NCBI GenBank assembly: GCA_963807865.1
Contig: CAWEDK010000017.1
Coordinates: 248,001 to 312,000, forward strand
DNA: 64,000 nt
Source of the DNA: VAZQ01 sp963807865
GTDB lineage: Bacteria; Pseudomonadota; Alphaproteobacteria; Rhizobiales; Xanthobacteraceae
Direction of reading: 5' to 3'
Positions 1-9,038 of this stretch are shown piece by piece. The notes below the pieces were generated by a model. The model was not told the origin of the DNA. It saw only the letters and a program-made list of their open reading frames with translations, and did no database searches. Each line of letters opens with the position of its first letter. Within the stretch, counting starts at the first letter, position 1. The translations under genes and the position numbers were made by a program.

Positions 1-453
1 CCTGTTGGCGTCGAGGACAGGTATCCCGGCAGCCGGCTGCATTTTCTGGCTTGATGCGGGATGCACCCAATTGGCGGTCTTTTCCCACCGCAGATGATTT
101 TCTGCAGCAAGTGTCGGAAGCCACACGACCTTGCCTCCCATCGCGGCCGTATGTTCGACCGCGTATGGGTTGATTCCTCCCACGACATTGTTGAGCACGA
201 TGCTGGAATAGATCTTGGTGCTCAGTTCCGGATGATGTTTGGAAATGAGGGCGGCCGTCATCACGCCGCTGTAGTCGTGATCCTTGGTCACGACCGCCGC
301 AAACCCGGCGGCGGACGATTCCCGAAGTAGTTCCAGGTGATCGACGCCACGCGGCGCGATCGACGGGCCGCTATGGACATGGGGATCGATGGCGCCCTTC
401 AACAGGTTGTCGATGCGCCGTTCGACGGTTGCCGAAGTGTCGAAATTCTGCAC
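1..453 (-). CDS. DUF6282 family protein (amidohydrolase-like), 3' end outside the window
   Basis: The reading frame is open from a GTG at 453 down to base 1 (151 codons), so the C-terminus lies beyond the window. An AAGGACA ribosome-binding site precedes the GTG, and a stop lies in frame just upstream, which fixes the start. Near the N-terminus is DPHVHSGPS, a metal-ligand-like HxH motif, followed by a VVTKDHDYSG segment and the stretch NNVVGGINPYAVEH. Together these match the DUF6282 family as I remember it, a PHP/amidohydrolase-like group with no fixed substrate. It lies 44 bp downstream of the cupin gene on the same strand and is probably cotranscribed with it. Family assignment is by recall of motifs; function is unknown. 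Confidence 0.7.
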   Translation of the reverse strand, partial: MQNFDTSATVERRIDNLLKGAIDPHVHSGPSIAPRGVDHLELLRESSAAGFAAVVTKDHDYSGVMTAALISKHHPELSTKIYSSIVLNNVVGGINPYAVEHTAAMGGKVVWLPTLAAENHLRWEKTANWVHPASSQKMQPAAGIPVLDANR

Positions 454-497
454 GACTCTGTCCTTGTTCCATCAAGACGGGACTATCGGAAAATGTC

Positions 498-1355
498 CTA
501 TGCCTGCGCTGGCATTGGGTAATCGGCGGCGTTCAGCACAAAACCCGGTCTGGACGAAAAATCGATGCGCGGCGGCCCGAACACATCGATCAACCAGGTG
601 GTGCCGTCGCCGACGTCTTGCGTCGTGTGAATCACGTTCGACGGGATCACCAGAACCGACGGGCTTTCGTAGTGCTCGTGTTCGTCTGCTTCCCACTTTG
701 TCTTGTTTGGCCCCCAGGGGTAGCGGAGATGGTGGACGAACGAGCCCTTGAGCGCGAGCGATACCTGTTCGAAATCCTCATGGGAATGCGGGCTGAGTTT
801 GGTTTCGTCGCGCCGCATGTTCCACGGCATGAAAATATTGATCATCAGATTAGTTGAGCGGAACAGCCGCATCTTCAACGGGCTGGGATCCGGGCTCGGG
901 AAATCGGCCATTGCGTAATGGCGCAGGCGAAAGCCGCCGACCGGGTCGGGCCAGGGCACGATCGGCGCTACCTCGGGCGCGCCTCCGGAATATTTCGCCG
1001 CATTGGATGCCGCAGCCAGCAAGTCCACCGCCTTGTTCGAGAACACACGAACGACCAACCCGGCTCGTCCAACCGACACGCGGCTGCTGCCCGGGGGGAT
1101 GATGGTGAGGCTGTCTCCTTTGGCTTCGATTCGCTCACCACTTGCTTCGACGGATGCATCGACCTCGGGCAGAAGCAATAAGTATTCGTCCGGATTGTCG
1201 ATCCGCGACAGCACGGCGCCCGCCGCGGCGTCGGTGACGACCACGACAAAATTTGCCGCTCGCGTCATCCAATGACGTGAACCGTCCTCGTCCACCTGTT
1301 GCGGCGCATCCTGGTAATGCCTGGCGTGCGTCGCCGTTCGCAAAGCGTCTGCCAT
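498..1355 (-). CDS. bicupin-type cupin domain protein
   Basis: The protein has 285 residues from an ATG at 1355, which has GGAG about nine bases upstream; a GTG at 1394 in the same frame has no comparable site. It appears to contain two cupin halves. The first (about residues 30-110) ends in a TIIPPGSSRVSVGRAG turn and lacks the metal ligands. The second (about 165-260) carries HSHEDFEQ, the HxH and Glu metal ligands, and a later His in VIHTTQ. This suggests a metal-dependent cupin, perhaps a dioxygenase-like or sugar/acid isomerase-like enzyme, but the substrate cannot be read from sequence. It is divergent from the alpha/beta hydrolase at 1574 and shares a promoter region containing a palindrome. 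Confidence 0.8.
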   Translation of the reverse strand: MADALRTATHARHYQDAPQQVDEDGSRHWMTRAANFVVVVTDAAAGAVLSRIDNPDEYLLLLPEVDASVEASGERIEAKGDSLTIIPPGSSRVSVGRAGLVVRVFSNKAVDLLAAASNAAKYSGGAPEVAPIVPWPDPVGGFRLRHYAMADFPSPDPSPLKMRLFRSTNLMINIFMPWNMRRDETKLSPHSHEDFEQVSLALKGSFVHHLRYPWGPNKTKWEADEHEHYESPSVLVIPSNVIHTTQDVGDGTTWLIDVFGPPRIDFSSRPGFVLNAADYPMPAQA

Positions 1356-1485
1356 GTCCACTCCGATGCTCTGTCTGTTGCGAAGGGCCGTCACTGAAGA
1401 ATGCTGCAGGCGTTGGCAGTTCGATGAAATCGCTTTGCTATTCCCCGACCGGAGCGCGGCTTATCGCAGCTTCAACCAAGTCTAA

Positions 1486-1515
1486 TTGACACCAGACGTG
1501 GTGTCACTTCATAAT
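1486..1515 (+). promoter_or_regulatory. candidate sigma70-type promoter for the alpha/beta hydrolase
   Basis: A perfect TTGACA (1486-1491) is separated by 18 bp from CATAAT (1510-1515). The predicted start of transcription would be near 1522, about 50 bases before the hydrolase start codon at 1574. A palindrome overlaps the spacer, so the promoter would be controllable. Confidence 0.5.
1487..1506. promoter_or_regulatory. palindromic operator candidate in a divergent intergenic region
   Basis: TGACACCA (1487-1494) and TGGTGTCA (1499-1506) form a perfect 8-bp inverted repeat around GACG. It lies between the -35 and -10 elements of the candidate promoter, and between two divergent genes, which is where a repressor dimer site is expected. 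The nearby IclR gene (4151) is one possible regulator, but nothing in the sequence links them. Confidence 0.45.
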
Positions 1516-1573
1516 GATACGGCGTTTCACGATCGCGAACAACAAAAAGCGGCCTGGGAGCTGACACCTGAAC

Positions 1574-2380
1574 ATGCGAAATTCTGGAATTGGCAGGCGA
1601 GGCTTTCTCAAAGCTGGAGCTGCGACACTTGCGACCAGCGGCGTCGGCGTCACCAAAGCGAACGCCCAGGCGGTAGCGCCGAGGACATTCGTACTTGTGC
1701 ATGGAGCGTGGCACGGTGGATGGTGCTGGCGCCGGGTCGCGGACCGGTTGGTTGCAAAAGGCCACCGCGTTTTCACCCCCACACTTACGGGCCTTGGCGA
1801 GCGGTCGCATCTGCTGAGCAGAGATATCTCACTCGATACGCACATCACGGACGTCGTGAATGTATTCAAATGGGAGGACCTCGAGAACGTTGTGCTTTGC
1901 GGCCACTCCTATGGTGGCTGGCCGATCTCCGGCGTGGCAGAGCAAGTCTTTCCTCAGATTTCGTCAATCGTCTATCTCGACGCCTTTTTGCCAAAGGACG
2001 GACAGAAGGTTCTCGATACGAATTCACCGGAACGCCGCAAAAGCGTTCTTGAAGGAATCAGCAAGGGTGAGATTGCGCGCAGCGGTCCGTCGGCCGCAGC
2101 TTTCGGAGTCAATCCGCAGGACCAGAAGTGGGTCGACGAGAAAATGACGCCACAACCGATCGGGGTGTCGGTGCAGCCGCTGCGTTTGACCGGCGCTCGC
2201 GATCGCATCCCCAAGAAGGCATACGTCCGCGCCCGCAAGTACGTACAGCCGGACTTCGATCGGTGGTACAACGAATGCGCAAATGACCCGACCTGGAAGG
2301 TATTCGATCTGGCCTGTGGGCACGACGCAATGATCGATATGCCCCAGGAAGTAACCGAGATTCTCATCAACATGGGGTGA
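1574..2380 (+). CDS. Tat-exported alpha/beta hydrolase
   Basis: The product has 268 residues with an RRGFLK twin-arginine signal ending near residue 31, so it is probably exported folded to the periplasm. The alpha/beta hydrolase fold is shown by LVHGAWHGGW (oxyanion-hole strand, about 41-50), the nucleophile elbow GHSYGG with Ser112, and a C-terminal CGHDAM with the likely catalytic His250. The arrangement resembles the plant salicylate esterase/hydroxynitrile lyase group and related bacterial esterases. Length is normal for the fold. It is followed 53 bp later by a flavin reductase gene, so the two may form a transcription unit. Esterase or lactonase activity is likely; the substrate is unknown. 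Confidence 0.85.
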   Translation: MRNSGIGRRGFLKAGAATLATSGVGVTKANAQAVAPRTFVLVHGAWHGGWCWRRVADRLVAKGHRVFTPTLTGLGERSHLLSRDISLDTHITDVVNVFKWEDLENVVLCGHSYGGWPISGVAEQVFPQISSIVYLDAFLPKDGQKVLDTNSPERRKSVLEGISKGEIARSGPSAAAFGVNPQDQKWVDEKMTPQPIGVSVQPLRLTGARDRIPKKAYVRARKYVQPDFDRWYNECANDPTWKVFDLACGHDAMIDMPQEVTEILINMG

Positions 2381-2433
2381 AGCACGCGACTTGCGTTTGC
2401 TTCCAATGAACACTGAAAGCGTGGAGCCAGACA

Positions 2434-3105
2434 ATGTACTATGAAATCGCCAACAATGATCACGGTCTGCCGTTCAATCCTCTGAAGGGATGTGTTGTTC
2501 CGCGCCCGATCGCATGGATATCGACGATCAACAAAGCGGGCCTCGTGAACCTGGCGCCATTCAGCTTTTTCAATATGTTCAGCTATGATCCGCCATTCAT
2601 CGCATTCTCGGGAGCGGGGAACGTCAGAGACCATGCCGAGAAGGACACGATTGCCAATGCCGAGCAGACGGGCGAGTTCGTTTACAATCTCGCAACGTGG
2701 GATCAGCGGGAGCAGGTCACAAAGACGGCTCTCATCGTTGATCGCGGGGTCGACGAGATGGCCGCGGCAGGTCTGGAATCCCTGCCGTCGCGTTTGGTCA
2801 AGCCCCCGCGAGTCAAAGGCGCCCCCGTGCACTTCGAGTGCCGGTATCACCAGACGGTGGAGTTGAAAGGCAATCGGCCGGTTTCATGCCACAAGGTGAT
2901 ATTCGGTGAAGTGATTGCCGTTCATATCGATGACAGCGTCATCAACGCGGACGGGATTGTGGACATTCTCAAGATGCGGCCGATCGCTCGTCTGGGATAT
3001 CGGGACTACAGCTCCGTCGATAGCATCTTTCAAATGGATAAGGCGGTTCCTGAAGAGGCGACAACGCGTAAACCCAGCCCAAAGTACGCTCACGTTGTAT
3101 CCTGA
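2434..3105 (+). CDS. flavin reductase-like domain protein
   Basis: The 223-residue protein begins MYYEIANNDHGLPFNPLKGC and contains VVPRPIAWISTINKAG and NLAPFSFFNMFSYDPPFIAF. These are the typical FMN-binding strands of the flavin reductase/FMN-binding split-barrel family (FlaRed). Such proteins supply reduced flavin to monooxygenases or act as oxidoreductases themselves. A GGAG site lies about nine bases before the ATG. It follows the exported hydrolase and precedes a Bug-type receptor 15 bp later, so the three genes probably form one unit for uptake and processing of an organic acid or ester. No partner monooxygenase is adjacent; the two luciferase-like enzymes in the window are almost 40 kb away. 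Confidence 0.85.
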   Translation: MYYEIANNDHGLPFNPLKGCVVPRPIAWISTINKAGLVNLAPFSFFNMFSYDPPFIAFSGAGNVRDHAEKDTIANAEQTGEFVYNLATWDQREQVTKTALIVDRGVDEMAAAGLESLPSRLVKPPRVKGAPVHFECRYHQTVELKGNRPVSCHKVIFGEVIAVHIDDSVINADGIVDILKMRPIARLGYRDYSSVDSIFQMDKAVPEEATTRKPSPKYAHVVS

Positions 3106-3120
3106 CAGGACGTCATCATA

Positions 3121-4091
3121 ATGCGGTCCCTCTTCAAAGCGATATTGTGCGGCAGCCTGTTCATGGGGGCAATGCATGTCGCCAACGCGCAGCCCCTCTC
3201 GCGAGACGAATCCGTTCGCTTGATCGTTCCATTTTCAGCCGGCGGGCGCGGTCGACCAGATCGCCCGCCTGATTGCGAACAATGCGCCAAAGGATTTTCT
3301 CATTATCGTCGACAATCGTGGTGGGGCTGGCGGCGATATCGCGGTGAAAGCGGCGGCAAGGGCGGAGCCCAACGGCAAGACCGTGCTGTTGCACACGAGT
3401 TCGTTGGTGATCAACGCCGTTCTCCACGGCAAGGGCGAAGAAGTGGCGGAGTGGTTCGACCCACTGGTCCGCATCGGCGATGTACAATTCGCATCTGGTC
3501 GTGCGCCCCACGCTCCAGGCCCATTCTTTTGGAGAGTTTGTGACGCTGGCTAAGAGCGGAAAGCCGCTCAGTTATGGGTCGACCGGAATGGGGACGACGT
3601 TGCAGATTGCCGCAGAGATGCTCAATGAAGCGACTGGCATCAAATCGGTTCACATCCCGTATCGAGGGCTAAACCCGGCATTCACCGATCTGATCGCCGG
3701 TAATATCGATTTCATGGTGACGTCAGTTACCGGCATCTTACCCTATCTGAAGTCCGGTCAAATGCGCGCGCTTGCGACGTTCGATGTCAGGCGGTCCGAG
3801 CAGCTTCCAGATATTCCTTCGACAACGGAGCTTGGATATCCGGCGCTGACTATCTCCAATTGGTATGCACTTTTCGCCAGTTCTGCAGTGCCCGCATCGA
3901 TCCGCCAGCAACTTGAGGCGACGTTCTTGAACATTTTACGGACGCCAGCGGTCGCAAAGTCGCTTTCAGCCGGCGGTGTTGGCGGGGTGCAGACCGGCGA
4001 GCAATTTCAAAAGACTCTTTCGCAGGAGTTCGCTCAGTTCCCGGGCTTGCTGAAGCGCCTGGGGATCGGCGAGAAAGAAACCCCCAAGTGA
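3121..4091 (+). CDS. Bug/TctC-type tripartite tricarboxylate receptor, frame disrupted
   Basis: A signal peptide (hydrophobic run ending in VANAQ) is followed by LIVPFSAGG, the usual opening of Bug receptors. The frame then breaks near 3243, where one G appears to be added in GGCGGG. The middle part runs in frame 2 (RLIANNAPKDFLIIVDNRGG, a family signature) and breaks again near 3485. The third part, from about 3480 to 4091, continues as HLVVRPTLQAHSFGEF to the normal C-terminus. Joined, the protein is about 323 residues, normal for the family. These periplasmic proteins bind carboxylates for TctAB-type transport or signalling. No TctA or TctB gene is nearby. The breaks may be sequence errors. 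Confidence 0.75.
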
Positions 4092-4150
4092 CGGATTTGA
4101 AGGCGCTATTGTCTCAGTTGTGTGCGGCGACCAGCAGAGGGTGTTAGCGC

Positions 4151-4981
4151 ATGACCAAAGACCCTGGCGCGGGTGGCGTGCGGTCCTTGCAGCGCGCACT
4201 AGACGTGCTTGAGGCAGTTGCGTTTTCCGGTGAAGAGCTGGGCGTGACGCAGATTGCGGAGCGCGTCAAGGTGACCAAAGGCGCGGTTCATCGACATCTG
4301 CTGACCTTGGTCGAGCGCGGCTATCTGACTCAGAATCAGGCAACTGCGCGTTACGCAATCGGCTCGAAGAGCCGGCTGCTGGCCCGTCTTGCTCCCAATC
4401 CCGACTTGATAAAGCAGGCCGAAGGGTTGATGCGTGACTTGCGCAATACGCTCGGTCAGAGCGTCGTACTGTCATCCATGACGCCGCGCGGTGCTTTGGT
4501 CATGCTGACGATCCCGGGCACTTCGGCTATCGAGATCGGGGTCCGGCCAGGCAGCGAGCTCCCTTTCCATGCATCGGCGCAGGGAAAAGTGCTGCTTGCC
4601 TTCGCGGCGCCCGCGATTCAGAAGGAGCTGTTTGCAAGCCCGCGGCGCAAGATGACCGACAAGACTGTCGTCGACGCGGCGAGCCTTCAGCGGGAGCTCG
4701 CACAGATTTTGCGAGCTGGCTGCGCGATGGCGCCCGAACAGACGATGCTCGGCTTGAATGCGATTGCGGTTCCGGTTTTCGATGAGTTTGATGCCTGCGT
4801 TGCATCTGTCGCGATCGTCGGGTCGATTTAATTTCTGCCGGCGCAACCTGACGTAGCCATGGTCAAAGCGTTGAAGCGTTGCGGTCAGGAGATTTCCCGA
4901 AGGCTCGGAAATGTTCGCCATGCCGGCCTGACCGCCAGAACGATGATTGACACGAAATCGGTCAAGCGAAAGGCCAGCTAG
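4151..4981 (+). CDS. IclR-family transcriptional regulator with an in-frame TAA near the C-terminus
   Basis: The N-terminal winged helix reads SLQRALDVLEAVA, then TQIAERVKVTKGAVHRHLLTL, followed by the IclR effector domain with FHASAQGKVLLAF. Translation stops at TAA 4829-4831, giving 226 residues, just after VAIVGSI. The same frame continues without another stop to TAG 4979-4981 as FLPAQPD and ALKRCGQEISRRLG. That is the normal IclR C-terminal helix, where the motif is usually GSIQFLPA. The TAA therefore replaces a Gln codon (CAA to TAA fits). The coordinates cover the full ancestral gene. The truncated protein lacks its last helix and may be inactive. It probably regulated the neighbouring receptor or oxidoreductase genes. 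Confidence 0.8.
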
Positions 4982-5007
4982 GTCGTGTCTGGTTCGAGGG
5001 CGGTAGG

Positions 5008-6052
5008 TTGTCTGACAGACTCACAACGACGGTAGGCCGTGTCACGCTTAAGAACCCGCTGATCGCGGGGTCGGCGGAGCACATGATCGATGCTGGCGGC
5101 GTCCGGCGCGCCCTGGAAAGTGGCGCGGGCGCTGTTGTCGTCAAATCGACGAATGAAACGATGGCCGCACGCGATCAGCTGCTGCGCGCGGAATATATGG
5201 CGCTCGACGATCAATGGCGCCCGATAGCGTGGTCCGCGGCTGCCCCCGCCACCACATTCATCGCCTGCCGGTCCGGCCTGACGCCGCAGAGCTTCGAAGA
5301 TTGGCTGGAACAGACATCCCGGCTCGACCGCGAGGCCCGATCTTACGATTCGTACGCCGTCGCCAGCCTCATTCTGGCCGAGCTGGAGCCGGCCGTGCAG
5401 ATGGCGAGGCAGATTGAACAGGCGGGAATCCGCATCCTCGAACTGAATATCGGCACGCCATATGCCAGCCAGGCCAAAGGGGTCGTTTCGACCGAGCTTG
5501 ATCCTGCGCGCGTGTCGATGATCGTGTCCGCTGTCCGCGCCGCGATCACCATTCCGATGTGGGTCAAGATATCCGGCCAAAGCGAGCGCGTGCCCGATCT
5601 CGCGGAGGCGGCATTCGAAGCAGGCGGCGAGGCCGTCATCATGGCCGGACGGTCGCTCGGATTCGTTCCTGACATCGAGACGTTCGAACCGATGCTGGGA
5701 ACGTCTCTCGGCGTCGGTGGCGCGTGGAACCTGCCTCTGACGTGTCAATGGCTGGCGCTATCGCGTGCGAAACTCGGTACGGAAATGGCCTTTGATCGCG
5801 ACGAATGGCGCGCAGACCGGTTTGGATATCGCCCGGATGATGTTGTCCGGCGCCTGTGCCGTGCAGATGGCCACCGCGGTCATGCTGAGAGGCTTCGGGG
5901 TCCTTTCAGCGGCGATTGAGGAGTTCGCCGGCTATCTTGATCGCAAGCAAGTGACCGCCCGGGAAATCATCGGAAGGACCGCAGATCGACGCAAACCGTT
6001 TTCGGCGATGCCGGTATTGAACGAGAATTGGAGAAGATACATTCCGTCGTGA
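5008..6052 (+). CDS. dihydroorotate dehydrogenase-like flavoprotein, frame disrupted
   Basis: From a TTG at 5008 the protein reads TTTVGRVTLKNPLIAGSAEH, the opening strand of the DHOD/dihydropyrimidine dehydrogenase (PreA) TIM barrel. GAGAVVVKS, LELNIGTPYA and MWVKISGQ are further barrel strands. Near 5785 the frame shifts by one extra base and continues as PLIATNGAQTGLDIARMMLS and GACAVQMATAVMLRG, the phosphate-binding end of the barrel, to a stop at 6052. Joined length is about 348 residues. It is not likely to be the pyrimidine-biosynthesis PyrD, because the usual LNLSCPN loop is altered and the context is catabolic; a flavin-dependent oxidoreductase of unknown substrate is a better description. 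Confidence 0.7.
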
Positions 6053-6236
6053 AGAGGGGCCGGACGTTTTCGAAAACATGACGCCTATTGAGTTTCACCT
6101 GACGCCTGATGATGCGATCGTCCGAGGAGCGGTCGCGCGACGACCCAGTCCTTAGTGCTCCGATTGACCATGATGTGTTTCAGTCTTACGGTTCCAATCG
6201 GCGTTTTCAGTGCTTCCCTCAGAGCGGCGAGCTCGA

Positions 6237-7076
6237 ATGATGGATTGCAGCCGTTCTCAGGCCTTTGATTTGCACCTGGTGGCTAAGGAAGCCCACGGTA
6301 GCGCTGCTCCGCTCCTCGACATCCGAAAAATCTCGAAGACCTATCCGGCTCGCGATGGCAGGCCGGTACGAGCCATCGACGAAATTTCCTGTTCGGTTCG
6401 CCGCGGCGAATTTGCCTCGATCCTTGGTCCATCGGGTTGTGGCAAGAGTACCTTGCTACTGATCGTCGCGGGACTCGTCACGCCGACCAGCGGGACTTTG
6501 ACATTCGGCGAGGGGGAGACCGGAGGCAAAGTTTCCGAGTACGGCATCGTCTTTCAGGATCCCGTCCTCTTCCCATGGCGCGACGTGCAGACCAACGTCG
6601 AACTGCCCGCGGAAATCGCGGGCGTCCGCCGGCAGCAGCGGGCCGAAACGGCGCGCAGGCTGATTGCGCTGGTCGGCCTTGAAGGGTTCGAGCGAAAGTT
6701 TCCTTACGAGCTCTCAGGAGGCATGCAACAGCGGGTGGCGATCGCGCGCGCGCTGATGCTGTCGCCCGCTCTCCTGCTGATGGACGAGCCGTTTGGGGCT
6801 TTGGATGCGATGACGCGCGAACAGATGAATTTGGAGCTTCAAAAGATCAGCATGGCCACGGGCGCGACGGTGATCTTCGTCACCCATTCGATTGCCGAGG
6901 CGGTTTTTCTCTCCGACCGGGTGATGGTCATGACCGGTCGCCCCGCGGTCCTCAAGGAGGTGGTGGAGATCGATATCCCACGGCCGCGCGACCTCGAAAT
7001 GATGGCGTCAGGAGAGTTTGGCCATCTCGTCGGCCGACTGCGGCGGCTCCTCGACGCGAAGGTTGACGCCTTATGA
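6237..7076 (+). CDS. ABC transporter ATP-binding protein, NitT/TauT (SsuB/TauB) type
   Basis: All ABC ATPase motifs are present: Walker A GPSGCGKST, the Q-loop in VFQDPVLFPW, signature LSGGMQQR, Walker B LLLMDEP and switch His in FVTHS. The sequence around VFQDPVLFPWRDV and IAEAVFLSDRV is typical of the nitrate/sulfonate/taurine importer subfamily. I chose the ATG at 6237; a GTG at 6210 in the same frame is possible. The 3' end overlaps the permease start by 4 bp (ATGA), showing translational coupling. It energises uptake by the permease at 7073 and the binding protein at 7937. The ligand is unknown. Confidence 0.92.
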   Translation: MMDCSRSQAFDLHLVAKEAHGSAAPLLDIRKISKTYPARDGRPVRAIDEISCSVRRGEFASILGPSGCGKSTLLLIVAGLVTPTSGTLTFGEGETGGKVSEYGIVFQDPVLFPWRDVQTNVELPAEIAGVRRQQRAETARRLIALVGLEGFERKFPYELSGGMQQRVAIARALMLSPALLLMDEPFGALDAMTREQMNLELQKISMATGATVIFVTHSIAEAVFLSDRVMVMTGRPAVLKEVVEIDIPRPRDLEMMASGEFGHLVGRLRRLLDAKVDAL

Positions 7077-7900
7077 GCGCGCCGACGGCCGCAGAGGAGC
7101 GCCTCGCACCGGTTCCGGCGGAAGGGCGGCCATCTGCGAAACTATGGGACAAGGCGAGTCAACTCGTGGGCCTGTTTGTCTTCCTTGCGATCTGGGAGGG
7201 AAGTCTCAGGATATTCGATGTGCCGCAGTTCATCCTGCCGACCCCCATCGAGATCGTTAAGCGAATCGCCGAGGACGCGTGGTCGGGCCTGATCTTCGTC
7301 CATCTGCAAATTACGTTGGTTGAGACTTTGTTTGGCTTCTTCCTTGCCGCCATCCTGGGTATCGGGCTCGGCTGCGCGGTCGGCCTGATGCCGCGGTTCG
7401 AGCGCATCGTGTATCCCTACATTCTTGCCCTGCAGACGATTCCGAAGGTTGCGGTGGCGCCGTTGATGATCATCTGGGTCGGCTACGGAATTCAATCGAA
7501 GATTCTCACGGCGGGCCTCATCGCCTTCTTTCCGATCCTCGTCAACGTGGTGGTGGGCCTGAAGACCGTGGAACCGCGCATGCTGTTGCTGATGCGGGCA
7601 CTGAAGGCCGGACATATCCAGACCTTCATGAAGGTACGATTGCCGAGCATGTTGCCCTACTTGTTTGCGGGGCTTGAGACGGCCGTCATCTTTGCCGTGA
7701 TCGGCGCGATCGTCGGCGAGTTTATCGGCGCCTCTCAGGGCCTCGGAAGTCTCATCATCCAGCGCCAGGCGGCGATCGACGTGCCTGGCGTGTTCTCGGT
7801 CTTGTTCTATCTGTCCGCGATCGGCATCGCGCTCGACGCTATCCTGCGCGTTATTGCGCGCCGCTATGCGTTTTGGTCACACCGCGCGACGGCGGGTTAG
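7073..7900 (+). CDS. ABC transporter permease, SsuC/TauC type
   Basis: The 275-residue protein has a cytoplasmic N-terminus, a first membrane helix around GLFVFLAIWEGSL, and about six helices in all. The EAA loop that contacts the ATPase is recognisable in the segment LLLMRALKAG followed by VRLPSMLPYLFAGL. This matches BPD_transp_1 permeases of the NitT/TauT family. The start codon overlaps the ATPase stop by 4 bp. It is followed by the binding-protein gene, giving the order ATPase, permease, receptor, and then a lactonase-like gene, so substrate import and hydrolysis may be linked. Confidence 0.92.
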   Translation: MSAPTAAEERLAPVPAEGRPSAKLWDKASQLVGLFVFLAIWEGSLRIFDVPQFILPTPIEIVKRIAEDAWSGLIFVHLQITLVETLFGFFLAAILGIGLGCAVGLMPRFERIVYPYILALQTIPKVAVAPLMIIWVGYGIQSKILTAGLIAFFPILVNVVVGLKTVEPRMLLLMRALKAGHIQTFMKVRLPSMLPYLFAGLETAVIFAVIGAIVGEFIGASQGLGSLIIQRQAAIDVPGVFSVLFYLSAIGIALDAILRVIARRYAFWSHRATAG

Positions 7901-7936
7901 CTGCCAGCAAAAGGCAGCAGCAAGGGAGCAAGCGAG

Positions 7937-9002
7937 ATGAAGACAAATCAGTCGTTGGATCGACACGAAGCCTTTGCGTGATGCTGGCCGTATGCCTTCC
8001 GTCGGTCGCGCATGCGCAAACCAAGCTGATCGAGCAAGCGGGATATCCGGTTCCCGACCTCAGCAATATTCTCAATCTGATCGCCGAACAGGCCGGCTTC
8101 TTCAAGGAGGAGGGCCTGCAGGTCGAAGTGCGATACAGCACCGGCGGCCCGCAAGCGACGCAAATCACCGCATCGGGCGGTGCGGACGTCGGTCAAGTGA
8201 CGCAGGAGCCGCCGATCCAAGGATACGAGAAAGGCATCCGCGGCAAGATTTTCTACACGCAGTTCACACGGCTTATCTATCATCTGGCCGTCCCGGCAGA
8301 CAGCCCGATCAAATCGATCGCGGATCTTGCAGGGAAAGAAGATCGGCGTGTCCAATATGGCAAGCGCGTCGCTGGTCGTGGCGCGCTCGGCACTTGCGTC
8401 ACCATAAGGTGTCGATCGAAGGAGACACCTTTCGACCCGTGGGCGTCGGCGATGGCGCCGTCGCAGCGTTGCGGACAGGGCAGGTCCAGGCATTGTCGAT
8501 GTGGACCGCTGCCTATGCCAGCATGATGCGTGCCGGCATCTCTTTCCGCTTCCTTTATCATCCAACCGTGGCCGATATCGGGAGCGGCGGCTTCTTTGTG
8601 TCCGACAAGGTCCTGGCCGAGAAGAAGGACAGTTTGATCAAGTTCGGGCGGGCGCAAGCCAAGGCGACGATCTTTCTCCTCGAGAATCCAGAGGCCGTCC
8701 TGCGCATGTACTGGAAGGCCAATCCTGCCGGCAAGGGAGCCGGATCCGATGAAGAGGCGATGAAGAGCGGGCTTCTCGAGTTGAGCGCCCTGCGTCCCGT
8801 ATATTCGACGGAAGGGCACGCAGACCGGCGCTACGGATTTGCCGACCTGTCCGGGATCCAGACTTATATCGACCTGTTCCGTGACGAGGGTGTCATCGCG
8901 AAATCGATGCCTGCGTCCGAACTGGTGACCAACGATCTGATCGGACCGATCAACGATTTCGACCAGGAGAAAGTGCGGGCCGTCGCCCGAAACTGGCGGT
9001 AA
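7937..9002 (+). CDS. ABC transporter substrate-binding protein (SsuA/NMT1-like), frame disrupted
   Basis: An ATG at 7937 has a GGGAG-like site upstream but is out of frame with the signal peptide core LCVMLAVCLPSVAHAQ, so one break lies within the first 15 codons. The mature part contains NILNLIAEQAGFFKEEGLQ and TGGPQATQITASGGADVG, typical of nitrate/sulfonate/taurine receptors. The frame breaks again near 8337 (AGK to KIGVSNMASASLVVARSA) and near 8397 (to HHKVSIEGDTF) before running cleanly to 9002. Joined length is about 350 residues, normal for the family. The protein would sit in the periplasm and feed the permease at 7073. At least three indels; sequence errors are a likely cause. Confidence 0.75.
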
Positions 9003-9038
9003 TCAGGCACGCGGTGGCGGAAGGGCAGGGTGGGATCG

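Noticed and set aside
4829..4831. Stop-codon readthrough or recoding at the IclR TAA
   Set aside because: TAA is the least readthrough-prone stop and no recoding signal is visible; a point mutation or base error is more likely.
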